Shown here: piece by piece, positions 1 to 9,003 of the stretch
How positions within the stretch are numbered: position 1 is the first letter of the stretch
How the letters are laid out: each line of letters starts with the position of its first letter
Origin: Acidobacteriota bacterium
GTDB taxonomy: Bacteria; Acidobacteriota; Blastocatellia; Pyrinomonadales; Pyrinomonadaceae
Assembly (NCBI GenBank): GCA_018269075.1
Contig: JAFDVJ010000005.1
Coordinates: 166,490 to 221,017, forward strand
DNA: 54,528 bases
Direction of reading: 5' to 3'
The notes under the pieces: generated by a model
Databases searched by the model: none
Told to the model about the DNA's origin: nothing
Seen by the model: the letters and a program-made list of their open reading frames with translations, nothing else
Translations under genes and position numbers: made by a program

Positions 1-27
1 GGCTGACAGCCCGCCCTACAAAACGTC

Positions 28-48
28 CAACAGTCTGTCAGACTGTTG
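28..48. repeat. Perfect hairpin in the left-end intergenic region
   Basis: CAACAGTCT and AGACTGTTG (9-bp arms, 3-bp loop). A second small hairpin, ACAAACT/AGTTTGT, lies at 97-113. Bases 1-209 hold no gene that I can support; they look like intergenic repeat DNA downstream of the minus-strand oxidoreductase gene. Confidence 0.6.
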
Positions 49-170
49 ACAGGCGACAACCTGTAATCCGGCTTCACACCCGCGCACCGTCGCGACAAAC
101 TAACAGTTTGTCCTACATTTAAGCTCGGAAAGCTCGGGAAACCGAAGAATTCCCGGCAGCGGACAACCCA

Positions 171-207
171 CTTCCCAAACTTCCCAAACTTCCCAAACTT
201 CCCAAAC
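171..207. repeat. 9-bp tandem repeat (CTTCCCAAA)x4
   Basis: Four perfect copies of CTTCCCAAA end just before the stop codon of the oxidoreductase gene, so they lie in its 3' untranslated region. Read on the minus strand they would encode repeated VWE, but I see no gene there. Confidence 0.85.
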
Positions 208-209
208 CG

Positions 210-959
210 TTAAGTGACTGCGCCGCCGTCGACGATGACGATTTCGCCGTTCATAAAACTGTTGCGGTCGCTGACCAGAAAAGCGGCGAATTCGGCGAGC
301 TCCGGCGGATGGCCGACGCGGCCTTTCGAGACCCAGAAATCGTGCATCTGCAAAAGCCTCTGCGGCAGCGTGTGGCCGAGATCGGTGTCGAAGATGCCGG
401 CCGCGATCGCGTTGACGGTGATCCCGAAATTGGCGGCCTCGCGCGAGAGACATTTCGTGAAGCCGATCATCGCCGCCTTCGAGGTCGCGTAATGGACCGA
501 CGTCGGCAGGCTCCGGATCGCGCCGACCGACGTGATGTTCAGAATATGGCCCGCCTTTTCGCGGATCATCTGTTTGTAAAAGGGCTTTGTGACGGCGAAC
601 AGGCTGTTGACGTTGGTGTCGACGACCCAGTCCCAGCTCTTGTCGGTCGTCGTCGCGAAATTGTCGGCCTTGTTGACGGCCGCGTTGTTGACGAGGACGT
701 TGATCGCGCCCCACGCGTCCTTGATCTCGCGGGCGATCCGCTTCATTCCGAGGCGGTCGGTGACCGACACCTTAAAAGCGAGCGCGCGGCGGCCGTGCGC
801 TTCGATCTTTTTCGACACTTCGGCGGCCAGATCGTCGCTCGAATGATAGTTAAAGGCGACGTCCGCCCCCTCGCGCGCGAAGACCTCGCACATCGCCGCG
901 CCGATGCCGCGCGTCCCGCCGGACACGAAGGCCCGTTTTCCTTCAAGTAACAGACTCAA
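210..959 (-). CDS. SDR-family oxidoreductase (FabG-like)
   Basis: Classical short-chain dehydrogenase/reductase of 249 residues, the usual family length, expected to be a cytosolic NAD(P)H-dependent ketone/alcohol oxidoreductase. Seen: the nucleotide-binding glycine motif SGGTRGIG (residues 13-20), NNAA (91-94), a catalytic Ser near 144, YATSK (Tyr157, Lys161) and the C-terminal VDGG. I place the start at a TTG at 957-959 because GGAGAG lies 7 bases upstream; the in-frame ATG at 1035-1037 would add 26 hydrophobic residues that do not belong to the fold and has no ribosome site. It lies 97 bp downstream of the glycosyltransferase gene on the same strand, so the two are probably co-transcribed. 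The substrate cannot be told; a role in lipid metabolism is only suggested by the neighbour. Confidence 0.9.
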   Translation of the reverse strand: MSLLLEGKRAFVSGGTRGIGAAMCEVFAREGADVAFNYHSSDDLAAEVSKKIEAHGRRALAFKVSVTDRLGMKRIAREIKDAWGAINVLVNNAAVNKADNFATTTDKSWDWVVDTNVNSLFAVTKPFYKQMIREKAGHILNITSVGAIRSLPTSVHYATSKAAMIGFTKCLSREAANFGITVNAIAAGIFDTDLGHTLPQRLLQMHDFWVSKGRVGHPPELAEFAAFLVSDRNSFMNGEIVIVDGGAVT

Positions 960-1056
960 GATTTTCTCTCCAAAAACTAGACCGGTTTTTTTAAACGACC
1001 AAACAAAAAGGTTAATGAAAATGCGGGAAACTGACAAGTCATAAAGGCGGAATTTC

Positions 1057-2244
1057 TCAGACCGCGACGGCCGACGACCGGGCGGCTTCCTTTTTCGGCG
1101 GCAGCAGGGCGGCGATCTCCTCGATGATCTTCTGCGTCGAATTCGGGATCGCGAGCTTGCGCGTCGCGGCCCGCATCGCGGCGTATTTCTCGGTGTCGTC
1201 GACGAGCGCGCGGATCGCCGGGACGATGTCGGTCGATTTTTCGAGCAGGATGCCGGCGCCTTTATCGCGGATCAGATTGACCGTGCCCGCTTCCTGCGGC
1301 ATCGGCGGCGTCGTCGCGTCGGCGATGATCGGCAGCCGGCAGGCGAGCGCCTCGAAGGTCGTCAGCCCGCCGAGCTTGGAGACCATCACGTTGGCCGACT
1401 GCATCAGCTTTTCGATCTCGTCGGAATAGCCGATGACCTTGACCGGAAACTTCGCCTGCTTGGCGATTTCCTCGGCCTCGCGCTTGAGCTCCTCGTTTTT
1501 GCCGGCGAGAAAGATCGCCTGCACGTCGAGCTCGCCGCGGACCAGCTCGCGAAAGATCTGCGGGATGTTGCCGCCGCCGATCCAGCCGGCGTTGACGAAG
1601 ACCGTGAATTTATCGGGATTGAGCCCGTAGGCCCGGCGCGCCCGCTGCGCGTCCTTTTCGTCGACCTCGTGAAACTTCGGATGCACCGGCATCCCGGAAA
1701 TCTTGATCTTTTCCGGGTCGATGCCGTAATCGATGAGCTGCTGGCGGGCGTCCTCGTTGGCGACGAGATAGAGCGAAACGTCGTCGCACGCCCAGCCCTT
1801 CCAGAAGCCGTAGCACGGATCGGTGACGACCGTCACGAGCGGGATCTGGTCGGCGAGCTTCAGTTCCTTGAGGATCCGCGCGAAGATGTGCTGCGTCAGC
1901 GGATGCACGCTGACGACGATGTGCGGGCACCATTTTTCGAAGACGTCGCGGACATAGCCGATGCACCGTTTATGAAAGAACTCGCGCGTCTCGGGCCGGA
2001 TCTTGTTCATCAGCCAGTAGAGATACTTCATCCAGTGCTGCTTGTTGCGGAGCACCCAGTTGTAGATATTGACGAGCTTTTCGGTGATCCGGTGCGATTC
2101 CTCGACGGCCTTGATCGTCCGCACGGCAAATGATTCGCCCTGCCAGAATTTGTGCAGGCCGTCGGCGATCGCCTTCGCGGCCGAGCGGTGACCGCCGCCC
2201 GTGTCGGAGGAGATGATGAGAATTTTCGGGGTATTTTGCGGCAT
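1057..2244 (-). CDS. GT28 diacylglycerol glycosyltransferase (MGDG synthase / UgtP-like)
   Basis: A 395-residue member of the MGDG synthase/UgtP group of glycosyltransferase family 28, which moves a sugar from a UDP-sugar to diacylglycerol at the inner membrane face. Seen: the N-terminal acceptor-domain motif SSDTGGGHRSAA (residues 12-23), a central HPLTQH segment, and the C-terminal nucleotide-sugar motif SKLGGLTTFEALACRLPII. These GGGH and GGLT/E signatures are typical of the family; no signal peptide or transmembrane helix is evident, which fits a peripheral membrane enzyme. The start has only a weak GGGT upstream. It heads a probable two-gene unit with the oxidoreductase downstream and shares an upstream promoter-like motif with the radical SAM gene. 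It could make a glycoglycerolipid, or less likely another glycolipid. Family assignment is firm; the sugar and product are not. Confidence 0.88.
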   Translation of the reverse strand: MPQNTPKILIISSDTGGGHRSAAKAIADGLHKFWQGESFAVRTIKAVEESHRITEKLVNIYNWVLRNKQHWMKYLYWLMNKIRPETREFFHKRCIGYVRDVFEKWCPHIVVSVHPLTQHIFARILKELKLADQIPLVTVVTDPCYGFWKGWACDDVSLYLVANEDARQQLIDYGIDPEKIKISGMPVHPKFHEVDEKDAQRARRAYGLNPDKFTVFVNAGWIGGGNIPQIFRELVRGELDVQAIFLAGKNEELKREAEEIAKQAKFPVKVIGYSDEIEKLMQSANVMVSKLGGLTTFEALACRLPIIADATTPPMPQEAGTVNLIRDKGAGILLEKSTDIVPAIRALVDDTEKYAAMRAATRKLAIPNSTQKIIEEIAALLPPKKEAARSSAVAV

Positions 2245-2329
2245 TATTTAACCCAACTCGTTCGAACCAAAGGATCAAAATTCGTTTCGAAACATCGACG
2301 AAGGCTTTGATGACAAAAGTTCTCGCCAC

Positions 2330-2364
2330 GTTTTAATTTATCTTATTTCAACGCTTTTCGGCAA
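2330..2364 (-). promoter_or_regulatory. Shared promoter-like motif upstream of the glycosyltransferase gene
   Basis: On the minus strand: TTGCCGAAA, then ATAAGATAAATTAAAAC, about 86-120 nt before the start codon. The same two blocks occur at 7040-7073 before the radical SAM gene with a spacing one base different. TTGCCG and TAAATT, 17-18 bp apart, fit sigma-70 -35/-10 elements. Confidence 0.5.
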
Positions 2365-2414
2365 CAATCACGGCGGATTATTTCGGGAATTCGGGCGCTT
2401 CGGCGCCAACCGCC

Positions 2415-2450
2415 CGCCGGCCGCCGGCCGCCGGCCGCCGGCCGCCGGCC
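2415..2450. repeat. 7-bp tandem repeat (GGCCGCC)
   Basis: About five copies of the heptamer GGCCGCC in the divergent intergenic region 2245-2767. The rest of that region holds the promoter motif at 2330-2364 and no gene that I can support. Confidence 0.8.
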
Positions 2451-2767
2451 TTTTCCCCGTCCGCCCCGCTTCCGCCCTCCGTCCATCGGCGCACTCCCTC
2501 GAAACAACCGGAACATTCCGCTAAACCGCCGGAAATCATTCACTAACCCGCTTCGCGCAGACGGCGTCCCGAAAAATAAGTGTCGACACCTAGATCAAAT
2601 TAGGTATTGACACGAATTCTCGCCGGCGGCGGATTCGCCTAACCTTTCATTATTTCACCGGTTGATTTACCGGCCGCCGATCCGAAACCGGGTGTTTCGC
2701 GGGCCGCCGATAAAAGGACGAAGCCGAAAGCCGCGCGGCCCGGTCGTCGAAAAAAGGTGTTGGTGCT

Positions 2768-5698
2768 ATGAACAAGATAAAAAAGCTGATAATCGTTTCC
2801 CTGCTCACTCTTTTTCCGGCGGTCGCCGGCGCGGCGGCCGTTATCACGGTCACGAACACCAATGATTCGGGCCCCGGAAGTCTCCGAAACGCGGTCGCGG
2901 CCGCCGCCGTCAGCGGCGATACGATCGATTTTAATCTGGCCGGCTGTCCCTGCACGATCACATTGACCGGCGGTCAGATCACGCTCGGCAAAGCGCTGAC
3001 CATCAGCGGCCCCGGCCGCGAGCTGCTGACGATCAGCGGAAACAATGCGAGCCGCGTTTTTACGGTCAGCACCGGCGGCAACCCGAACCCGGTGACGATC
3101 GGCGACCTGACGATCGCCAACGGCCGCGCCAACGCCGAGGGCGGCGCGGTCCTCAACACCTCGATCCTGATCCTCAACAACACGGCCGTTCGAAACAGCA
3201 CGACCACCTTTATCGCGGGCGGCGGCATCGCCAGCTTCGGGCCGCTGACCGTGCGCGACTCCCTGATCGACAACAATTCCTCGGGCGGTCTCGGCGGCGG
3301 GATCTATATCCGCAACGGCGCCGCGAATTTAATCTCGAATACCCTGTTTACGAGCAACACGGCCACGACGGACGGCGGCGGCCTGTATCTCGAACAGGGC
3401 TCGGCCGAGATCGGCGGCTCGGATTTTCAGATGAACACGGCGGGCACCGGCGGCGCCGTCGGCAATCAGGACACGATGACCGTCGCGGGCACCAACATCG
3501 AGGCCAATCACGCGACCAACGGCGGCGGGATCTACAACCGCGCCGGGACTTTGACGCTTGCCGGCAGCGTCGTCCGGACGAACACGGCCGGCGGCAGCGG
3601 CGGCGGGATCTACAACTTCCCGCCGGGCAACAACGCGACGGTCTCGCTGACCGACGGCTGTCAGGTGCTCGACAATCAGGCGGCCAACGGCGGCGGCATC
3701 AGAAACAACGGAACGCTCAATCTGACGAACAGCGTCCTGGCGGGCAACACGGCGACCGCCGCCGGCGGCGGAATCGACAATAATTTCACCGCCAATCTGA
3801 CCGGCAGCACGCTTAACAATAATTCGGCCGCGCGCGGCGGCGGGGTTTTCAACGACTTCGGCCTCAACGTCACGAATTCCACGCTTTCGGGCAATCAGGC
3901 GACCGGCAATGCGGTCGCCGACGGCGGCGGCGCGGTCTACAACGCGACGACATTAAACGGCAACGCGACCGTCAATCTGCTGAACGCGACGATCGCCGGC
4001 AACACGGCGGCCGCGCGCGGCGGCGGCCTCAAAAATTTCGAGATCGTCAATTCGAAAAACACGATCTTCGCGTCCAACGCCGCGCCGGTCGGGCCGGATC
4101 TGGACGGCGGTTTTCTCTCGGACGGGTTCAATCTTTTCGGCAGCACGAGCGGCGCTTCGGGCTTTATCGCGTCGGACCTGCAGAACGTCAATCCGAACCT
4201 CGGCGCATTGCAGGACAACGGCGGCTATACGCCGACCCGCGCGCCGCTCGCCGGCAGTCCGGCCATCGACGCCGGGACGAACGCCGGCGCGCCGCCGACC
4301 GACCAGCGCGGCGTTTCGCGGCCGATGAACGGCGCGACCGACATCGGCGCTTTCGAAACCAACACCTGCGGCACTTCGCTGGTGACCAATACCAACGACG
4401 CCGGCGTCGGCTCGCTGCGCTGCGCGATCGCCGCCGCCGCCAACACGGACGTCGTCAATTTCAATCTGCCGCCGGGCAGCGTGATCACGGTGGCGAGCCC
4501 GATCAGGCTCGAAAAGCCGATCCTGATCGACGGCTCGGGCCTCGGGCTGACCGTTTCCGGCAACCATCTGTCGCCGGTCTTCGTCAATTCCTCGACGGTT
4601 TCGATCGCCGGTCTGACGATCGCCGACGGGCAGGGCAGCGTCCTGATCCCGGCCGGCGGAATCTACAACGTCGGCCGGCTGACGGTCAGCGAATGCATTT
4701 TCACCGGCAACGCCGGCACCGACGGCGGCGCGGTTTCCAATATCGGCGGCACGGCCGACATCTTCAACAGCACTTTTTCGGGCAATTCCGCCGCCGTGGG
4801 CGGCGCGGCCTTCAACGCGAGCACTATGATCTCGGCGGGCACGCTGCGAATCTTCAACAGCACGATCTCCGGCAATACGGCGAACGGCGGCGGCGGCATC
4901 CTGGTCAAACAGCCGGTCGGCCTCGAACCGGCCCCGGTCACGGTCATCTTCAACGCGACGATCGCCGGCAACGGCGCGACCGGATCCGGCGGCGGCATTC
5001 AGGGCACGGCGACCCTCAAAAACACGATCGTCGCGACCAACACCGGAACGAGCCCGGACGTCGCCGGCGGCTTCGATTCGCAGGGCTTCAACCTGATCGG
5101 CAACCCGGCCGGCGGCAGCGGTTTCGTCGCCACCGACCGGCTGAACCTCGATCCGCTGCTCGCGCCGCTGGCGAATAACGGCGGCCCGACGCCGACCCGC
5201 GCGCTGCTGCCGGGCAGCCCGGCGATCGACAAGGGCGGCGCGGCGGATTTTTCGACCGCTCCGGCGGCCGTCCAAAACCCGGCGAAGCGCGCGAAAAACC
5301 CGCGGTTCGCGGGGTTCGCCCCGATCGCCGTCGACCAGCGCGGGATGCCGCGGCCCGTCGATTTCGGCTCGATCCCGAACGCCGCGGGCGGCAACGGCTC
5401 GGACATCGGCGCGTTCGAATTTCAGGTCCCGACCGCCGCCGCGGCCGCCGTTTCCGGCCGGGTTCTGACCGCCAGCGGCAGCGGCCTGCCCAACGTCCTC
5501 GTTTCGCTCGCCGACGGCGCGGGCAGCGTCCGCGCCGTCCGCACGAATTCCTTCGGATATTACCGTTTCGACGCGGTCCCGACGGGCGAAACCTGCGTTC
5601 TCGCGGTCCGCGCCAAGAGTTACGTCTTTGCCACGCCGACGCGGATCATCGCCGTCAACGACGAGCTGACGGACATCGATTTCGTCGCCGAACCGTAG
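2768..5698 (+). CDS. Secreted beta-helix repeat protein with C-terminal carboxypeptidase-regulatory-like domain
   Basis: A 976-residue secreted protein of the parallel beta-helix / choice-of-anchor class. Residues 1-22 form a signal peptide (Lys-rich start, LIIVSLLTLFPAVAGAA). The body repeats short GGG(I/V)xN rungs and NSTxSGN motifs, as in Pmp/CSLREA-type adhesin-like proteins. It is an internal duplication: the opening motif TNTNDSGPGSLRNA near residue 30 recurs as TNTNDAGVGSLRCA near 540, and each half ends in a PTRA...GSPAID...DQRG...DIGAFE block typical of the choice-of-anchor family. Residues about 890-976 look like a CarboxypepD_reg Ig-like domain (VSGRVLTASGSGLPNVLVSL). No catalytic residues are visible. 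Likely role: cell-surface or matrix structural protein or adhesin; ligand unknown. It ends convergently on the radical SAM gene with a shared terminator. Confidence 0.85.
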   Translation: MNKIKKLIIVSLLTLFPAVAGAAAVITVTNTNDSGPGSLRNAVAAAAVSGDTIDFNLAGCPCTITLTGGQITLGKALTISGPGRELLTISGNNASRVFTVSTGGNPNPVTIGDLTIANGRANAEGGAVLNTSILILNNTAVRNSTTTFIAGGGIASFGPLTVRDSLIDNNSSGGLGGGIYIRNGAANLISNTLFTSNTATTDGGGLYLEQGSAEIGGSDFQMNTAGTGGAVGNQDTMTVAGTNIEANHATNGGGIYNRAGTLTLAGSVVRTNTAGGSGGGIYNFPPGNNATVSLTDGCQVLDNQAANGGGIRNNGTLNLTNSVLAGNTATAAGGGIDNNFTANLTGSTLNNNSAARGGGVFNDFGLNVTNSTLSGNQATGNAVADGGGAVYNATTLNGNATVNLLNATIAGNTAAARGGGLKNFEIVNSKNTIFASNAAPVGPDLDGGFLSDGFNLFGSTSGASGFIASDLQNVNPNLGALQDNGGYTPTRAPLAGSPAIDAGTNAGAPPTDQRGVSRPMNGATDIGAFETNTCGTSLVTNTNDAGVGSLRCAIAAAANTDVVNFNLPPGSVITVASPIRLEKPILIDGSGLGLTVSGNHLSPVFVNSSTVSIAGLTIADGQGSVLIPAGGIYNVGRLTVSECIFTGNAGTDGGAVSNIGGTADIFNSTFSGNSAAVGGAAFNASTMISAGTLRIFNSTISGNTANGGGGILVKQPVGLEPAPVTVIFNATIAGNGATGSGGGIQGTATLKNTIVATNTGTSPDVAGGFDSQGFNLIGNPAGGSGFVATDRLNLDPLLAPLANNGGPTPTRALLPGSPAIDKGGAADFSTAPAAVQNPAKRAKNPRFAGFAPIAVDQRGMPRPVDFGSIPNAAGGNGSDIGAFEFQVPTAAAAAVSGRVLTASGSGLPNVLVSLADGAGSVRAVRTNSFGYYRFDAVPTGETCVLAVRAKSYVFATPTRIIAVNDELTDIDFVAEP

Positions 5699-5764
5699 CG
5701 AAAAATGAAAAACGCCGGTTCGACGCCGAGATGCCGGCGCTCCCGGCGTCGAATTCACATAAAA

Positions 5765-5794
5765 AAAGGGCGCGGACTGTATTCCGCGCCCTTT
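5765..5794. terminator. Bidirectional intrinsic terminator
   Basis: A 12-bp perfect stem (AAAGGGCGCGGA / TCCGCGCCCTTT) with a 6-base loop, A-rich on the left and followed by TTGCTTAATTTTT on the right, between convergent genes. It suits both directions. Confidence 0.88.
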
Positions 5795-5814
5795 GCTTAA
5801 TTTTTCCGTCCGAT

Positions 5815-6981
5815 CTAGACTTTGACCGCCAGCTCGTCCGCCGGCGGATGACTGAGATCGAGATTTTTGGCCGCTTTTTTCATCTGCTTTTCGAGCTTCT
5901 TGATCTTCACCAGATGCCCGACGTTGAACGGCAGCGACGGATAGAAGCAGTTCGATTCGTGCGTGCAGTAGCAGCCCGCGCCGGCTTCTTTGCGTCGTTC
6001 CTTCATCAGATCGGTCTTCCACGCGGCCTGAAAGTCCCAGTCGTAGTCGCGCAGGTTGAGCACTTCCGGCTTGTTCTCGCACGACGAGAGCGTGCCGTTG
6101 TCGTAAATGACCGCGCCGGCGCTGCCCGCGTAGCATTTGAGCTGCGCTTTTTCCTCTTCCTTCGTCTTCGCGATCAGGTCGTGCATATAGATGTCGACCG
6201 CCGCCTTGAAAAAGCCGGACTTGCCGCCGTAGTTGTTCTTGAGCGCGGCGTTCCTGACGTCGTCGAGGATCATCTGCGAGAGCTTGCCGTACATCTTATG
6301 ATCGAAGTTCAATTCGTTCGGGTCCTTCGACGGCGGCCGGATGTAGTTGATGTTGACCTTGTCGGGCTTGAGATCGTATTTCAGGAAATCGTACCATTCG
6401 AAGATCGTGTCCTGATTGGAATTCATCACGCAGGTGCAGGTCTGGACGTCGAGCTGCGGAAACTGCTCGCGCTTCATCTGCTGCAGAGTGCGCGCCGTGT
6501 GGATCGCCTTGTCCCAGCTGCCCTCTTTCTGACGGATCTTCTCGTGCGCGTCCTTCATCCCGTCGATCCCGAGCGCGACCGTCACGTTGAGGTTCGGGCA
6601 TTCTTCGAGGATCCGCGTGACGTCCGGGAAGATCCGCTGGTGAATCTGGCCGTTCGACATCAGATAAACCGAATCGAGCTTGTTGTGCTCGTAAAAGCTG
6701 CGGACGATCTCCGGCAGGTCCTTGCGCGTGAACGGTTCGCCGCCCGCGAGCACGAGAATGCCGAGATTGCCGCCGAGGGTCGACGCGATCCTGTCGATCT
6801 CGTGCGCCTTCATCTGGAGTTTTTTGCGCGGCCGGTCGTCGAGCTCGTCCGTGAAGAAACAGTGCGTACAGCGCATATCGCAGACGCTCGTTACCAGTAT
6901 GTTCAGAAAAACGGGCGAGATCGGCCGTCCGACGACGATGCTCGCATACCGTTTAAAAAGTTCTTTGGTTACAAAATCCAT
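5815..6981 (-). CDS. Radical SAM protein with SPASM-like C-terminal cysteines
   Basis: A 388-residue radical S-adenosylmethionine enzyme. Seen: the 4Fe-4S motif C34-xxx-C38-xx-C41 (SVCDMRCTHC), the GGEPF SAM-binding motif near residue 100, and a second cysteine set in the C-terminal part (CYAGSAG, SSCENK, GCYCTHESNC) that fits an auxiliary cluster of the SPASM/twitch kind. Such enzymes often modify peptides or lipids; no precursor peptide is seen beside the gene. The start is supported by AAGGA upstream of the ATG. It stands alone on its strand, convergent with the beta-helix gene and divergent from the first PAS gene, and shares a promoter-like motif with the glycosyltransferase gene, hinting at common control. 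Substrate unknown. Confidence 0.88.
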   Translation of the reverse strand: MDFVTKELFKRYASIVVGRPISPVFLNILVTSVCDMRCTHCFFTDELDDRPRKKLQMKAHEIDRIASTLGGNLGILVLAGGEPFTRKDLPEIVRSFYEHNKLDSVYLMSNGQIHQRIFPDVTRILEECPNLNVTVALGIDGMKDAHEKIRQKEGSWDKAIHTARTLQQMKREQFPQLDVQTCTCVMNSNQDTIFEWYDFLKYDLKPDKVNINYIRPPSKDPNELNFDHKMYGKLSQMILDDVRNAALKNNYGGKSGFFKAAVDIYMHDLIAKTKEEEKAQLKCYAGSAGAVIYDNGTLSSCENKPEVLNLRDYDWDFQAAWKTDLMKERRKEAGAGCYCTHESNCFYPSLPFNVGHLVKIKKLEKQMKKAAKNLDLSHPPADELAVKV

Positions 6982-7039
6982 TATCTTTATCCTTTATGAA
7001 AACCTTTCAAGCTTCTTGGATGCCGTTAGTTTCCGTCAG

Positions 7040-7073
7040 GTTTTAATTTATCTTATCCGCCGTCTTTCGGCAA
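7040..7073 (-). promoter_or_regulatory. Shared promoter-like motif upstream of the radical SAM gene
   Basis: Second copy of the motif at 2330-2364: TTGCCGAAA followed by ATAAGATAAATTAAAAC on the minus strand, about 60-90 nt before the radical SAM start. The 17 bases GTTTTAATTTATCTTAT (plus-strand form) are identical in both copies. The rest of the divergent intergenic region 6982-7386 holds no gene that I can support. Confidence 0.5.
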
Positions 7074-7386
7074 GATAACCGGACATCCGGGCCCGAATTA
7101 AGGCGGAATCGCCGAGTTCGGCGACGATCGCCAGGCCGCCGTCGAAAAATACCGCCCGATTCTTCGATAAATTCCGTCGAGCGGCGCCGAAACCCTTTGT
7201 TTTCAGGGCCGCTCGACGACCTTTGCCGCAGCCGTCCGAAATCCTCGAAAAAAAAGTCGAAATTCACCCGCCCGCATATCAATTCCGGATCATTTTGTAT
7301 ATTATTGTTTTTAGAGACGTCTGTTAATCCCCAAGAGTTTTTGGTCTTAGAAACGCCAATTCATCCCCGAGAATCCTCTTAAACAA

Positions 7387-8730
7387 ATGAAGAATTATCT
7401 TCGCTCGCGTGATTTTCCCGAACAACTTCTTTTCGAGGCGGCGTTCAACCACGCCTCGATCGGGATGGCGCTCAACGGCCCCGACGGCCGCTATCTGATC
7501 GCCAACGACGCGCTCTGCCGGATATTCGGCTACTCGCTCGACGAACTGCAGGCATTGACCTGGGAGGAAATCACTTATCCCGACGACAAGGCGCTCGACG
7601 ATTATCATTACCAGCGGATCATCAGCGGCGAAACCGATCACTGCCGGTTCGAAAAGCGCTATTTCCATAAAAACGGCGGCGTCATCTGGATCAATCTGAA
7701 CGCCGTGCTGGTCCGTAACGACGACGGCGAGCCCATTTTCTTCATCGCGCAGTTCGAGGACATCACCGAAAAGAAAACGGCCTGTGATGAATTGGCGCGG
7801 ATTCTCGAACAGGCTCCGGACTTCATTTTTCGCTTAAACGCGGCCGGTCGGATCATCCTGATGAATTCGCTCGTCGAAAGGATGTTCGACGTTACGCGGG
7901 CCGACTTGATGGGCCGGACATTGGCCGAAATCCCCGAAAGAGTAAGGCCGACGGAGTTCTTTATCGAAAAGGTCAATCAGGCGCTCGAAACCGGCGTCGA
8001 GGTCGCCTTCGATTATGCCGGCGTTCGAACTCCCGGTTTGTTTTACCAGTGCTTCGTCAAACCCGAATACGAAGGCCCGGTCCGTCTCAGCACTTTTCTG
8101 GTTTTTATCCGCGACACGACGGCCAAAACACTCGCCGAACGCGAGCTGAACGCGATCCTGACGGGAACGCCGACCGTCATCGCGAGAATGACGCGCGATT
8201 TTCGTCACCTCTACATCAACGACGCGATCGAGGCCGAAACCGGCATCCCCGCCGCTCGCTTCATCGGCCGCACGCTCGCCGAGGCGGGAATTCCCGAAAC
8301 GGCCTCGAAACCGATCGAAAAAGCGATCGGCGAGGTCTTCGAAACCGGGGAAACGATCGAAACCGAATTCGACTACGATTCGCCGAACGGCCGCCGCTAC
8401 TATCTCGCCCGCCTGAAGCCGGAACGCGGGCCGCAAGGAATGTCCGGGACGGTCCTCGTCTTTGCCCTCGACATCACGAAGCGCAAACTCGCCGAGCTCG
8501 ATCTCAATAAAGCGCACGAAGAAGTCAGGCGGCTGCGCGGCCTGCTGCCGATCTGTTCCTACTGCAAGAACATCCGCGACGACAACGATTACTGGGTCAC
8601 GGTCGAAAACTACGTCGCCAGCCATTCCGAAGCGCAGTTCAGTCACTCGATCTGCCCGAGCTGCTACGAAACGCACATTCGCCCGGAACTCGACAAGCTC
8701 CAGAAAAAAAAGGCGAAACCGTCGAAATAG
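7387..8730 (+). CDS. Triple-PAS sensory protein with C-terminal Cys-cluster domain (paralogue 1)
   Basis: A 447-residue cytosolic protein with three PAS/PAC units (about 12-130, 133-255, 258-375) and no histidine kinase, GGDEF, EAL or DNA-binding domain. The first PAS has IGMALNGPDGRYLIAND and its PAC closes with AQFEDITEKK. After a short coiled linker comes a C-terminal domain with CSYCKNIRDD and, about 35 residues on, HSICPSCYE, a CxxC...CxxC arrangement that probably binds a metal. This short domain is commonly found at the end of PAS and receiver proteins; its role is not known to me. A signal-sensing or adaptor role is inferred. No good ribosome site is seen before the ATG. It is closely similar to the next gene (same order of domains and many identical blocks), so the two arose by tandem duplication. 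Confidence 0.85.
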   Translation: MKNYLRSRDFPEQLLFEAAFNHASIGMALNGPDGRYLIANDALCRIFGYSLDELQALTWEEITYPDDKALDDYHYQRIISGETDHCRFEKRYFHKNGGVIWINLNAVLVRNDDGEPIFFIAQFEDITEKKTACDELARILEQAPDFIFRLNAAGRIILMNSLVERMFDVTRADLMGRTLAEIPERVRPTEFFIEKVNQALETGVEVAFDYAGVRTPGLFYQCFVKPEYEGPVRLSTFLVFIRDTTAKTLAERELNAILTGTPTVIARMTRDFRHLYINDAIEAETGIPAARFIGRTLAEAGIPETASKPIEKAIGEVFETGETIETEFDYDSPNGRRYYLARLKPERGPQGMSGTVLVFALDITKRKLAELDLNKAHEEVRRLRGLLPICSYCKNIRDDNDYWVTVENYVASHSEAQFSHSICPSCYETHIRPELDKLQKKKAKPSK

Positions 8731-8766
8731 CGGCCGTCGTCGAAAACTCTCTGCAATTCCCTTTAA

Positions 8767-8786
8767 GGCGTTAATAAAACGCCGTT
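8767..8786 (+). terminator. Probable intrinsic terminator after the first PAS gene
   Basis: GGCGTT / AACGCC stem with a 5-base AATAA loop followed by GTTT, 36 bp after the stop codon. The stem is short, so this is a moderate call. Confidence 0.5.
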
Positions 8787-9003
8787 TCCCGCTCTCGCCC
8801 GGACAATAAACGCGTCTTTACGGCCCTCGCCGCGGCCGGCCGCCGCGGGTTTCGCCCCGGCGGCCTCAAATTATTACGAAATAAACGGTTCGAGCCGCAA
8901 ATCGGGCGCTTTCGGCGCGTGTTTTATTTTCGACTTTGGGCTATCATAGGGAGATCATCCCCGACCGGGCAAATCCGGTAACATTATTTGCTGACCCGCA
9001 CAT

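Noticed and set aside
3953..6136. Long minus-strand frame of 727 codons opposite the beta-helix gene
   Set aside because: It is Arg/Ala/Gly-rich, has no family motif, and mirrors the codon pattern of a well-supported plus-strand gene; typical antisense shadow in GC-rich DNA.
5731..6999. Plus-strand frame of 422 codons over the radical SAM gene
   Set aside because: Shadow of the minus-strand gene, which has the CxxxCxxC motif and a ribosome site.
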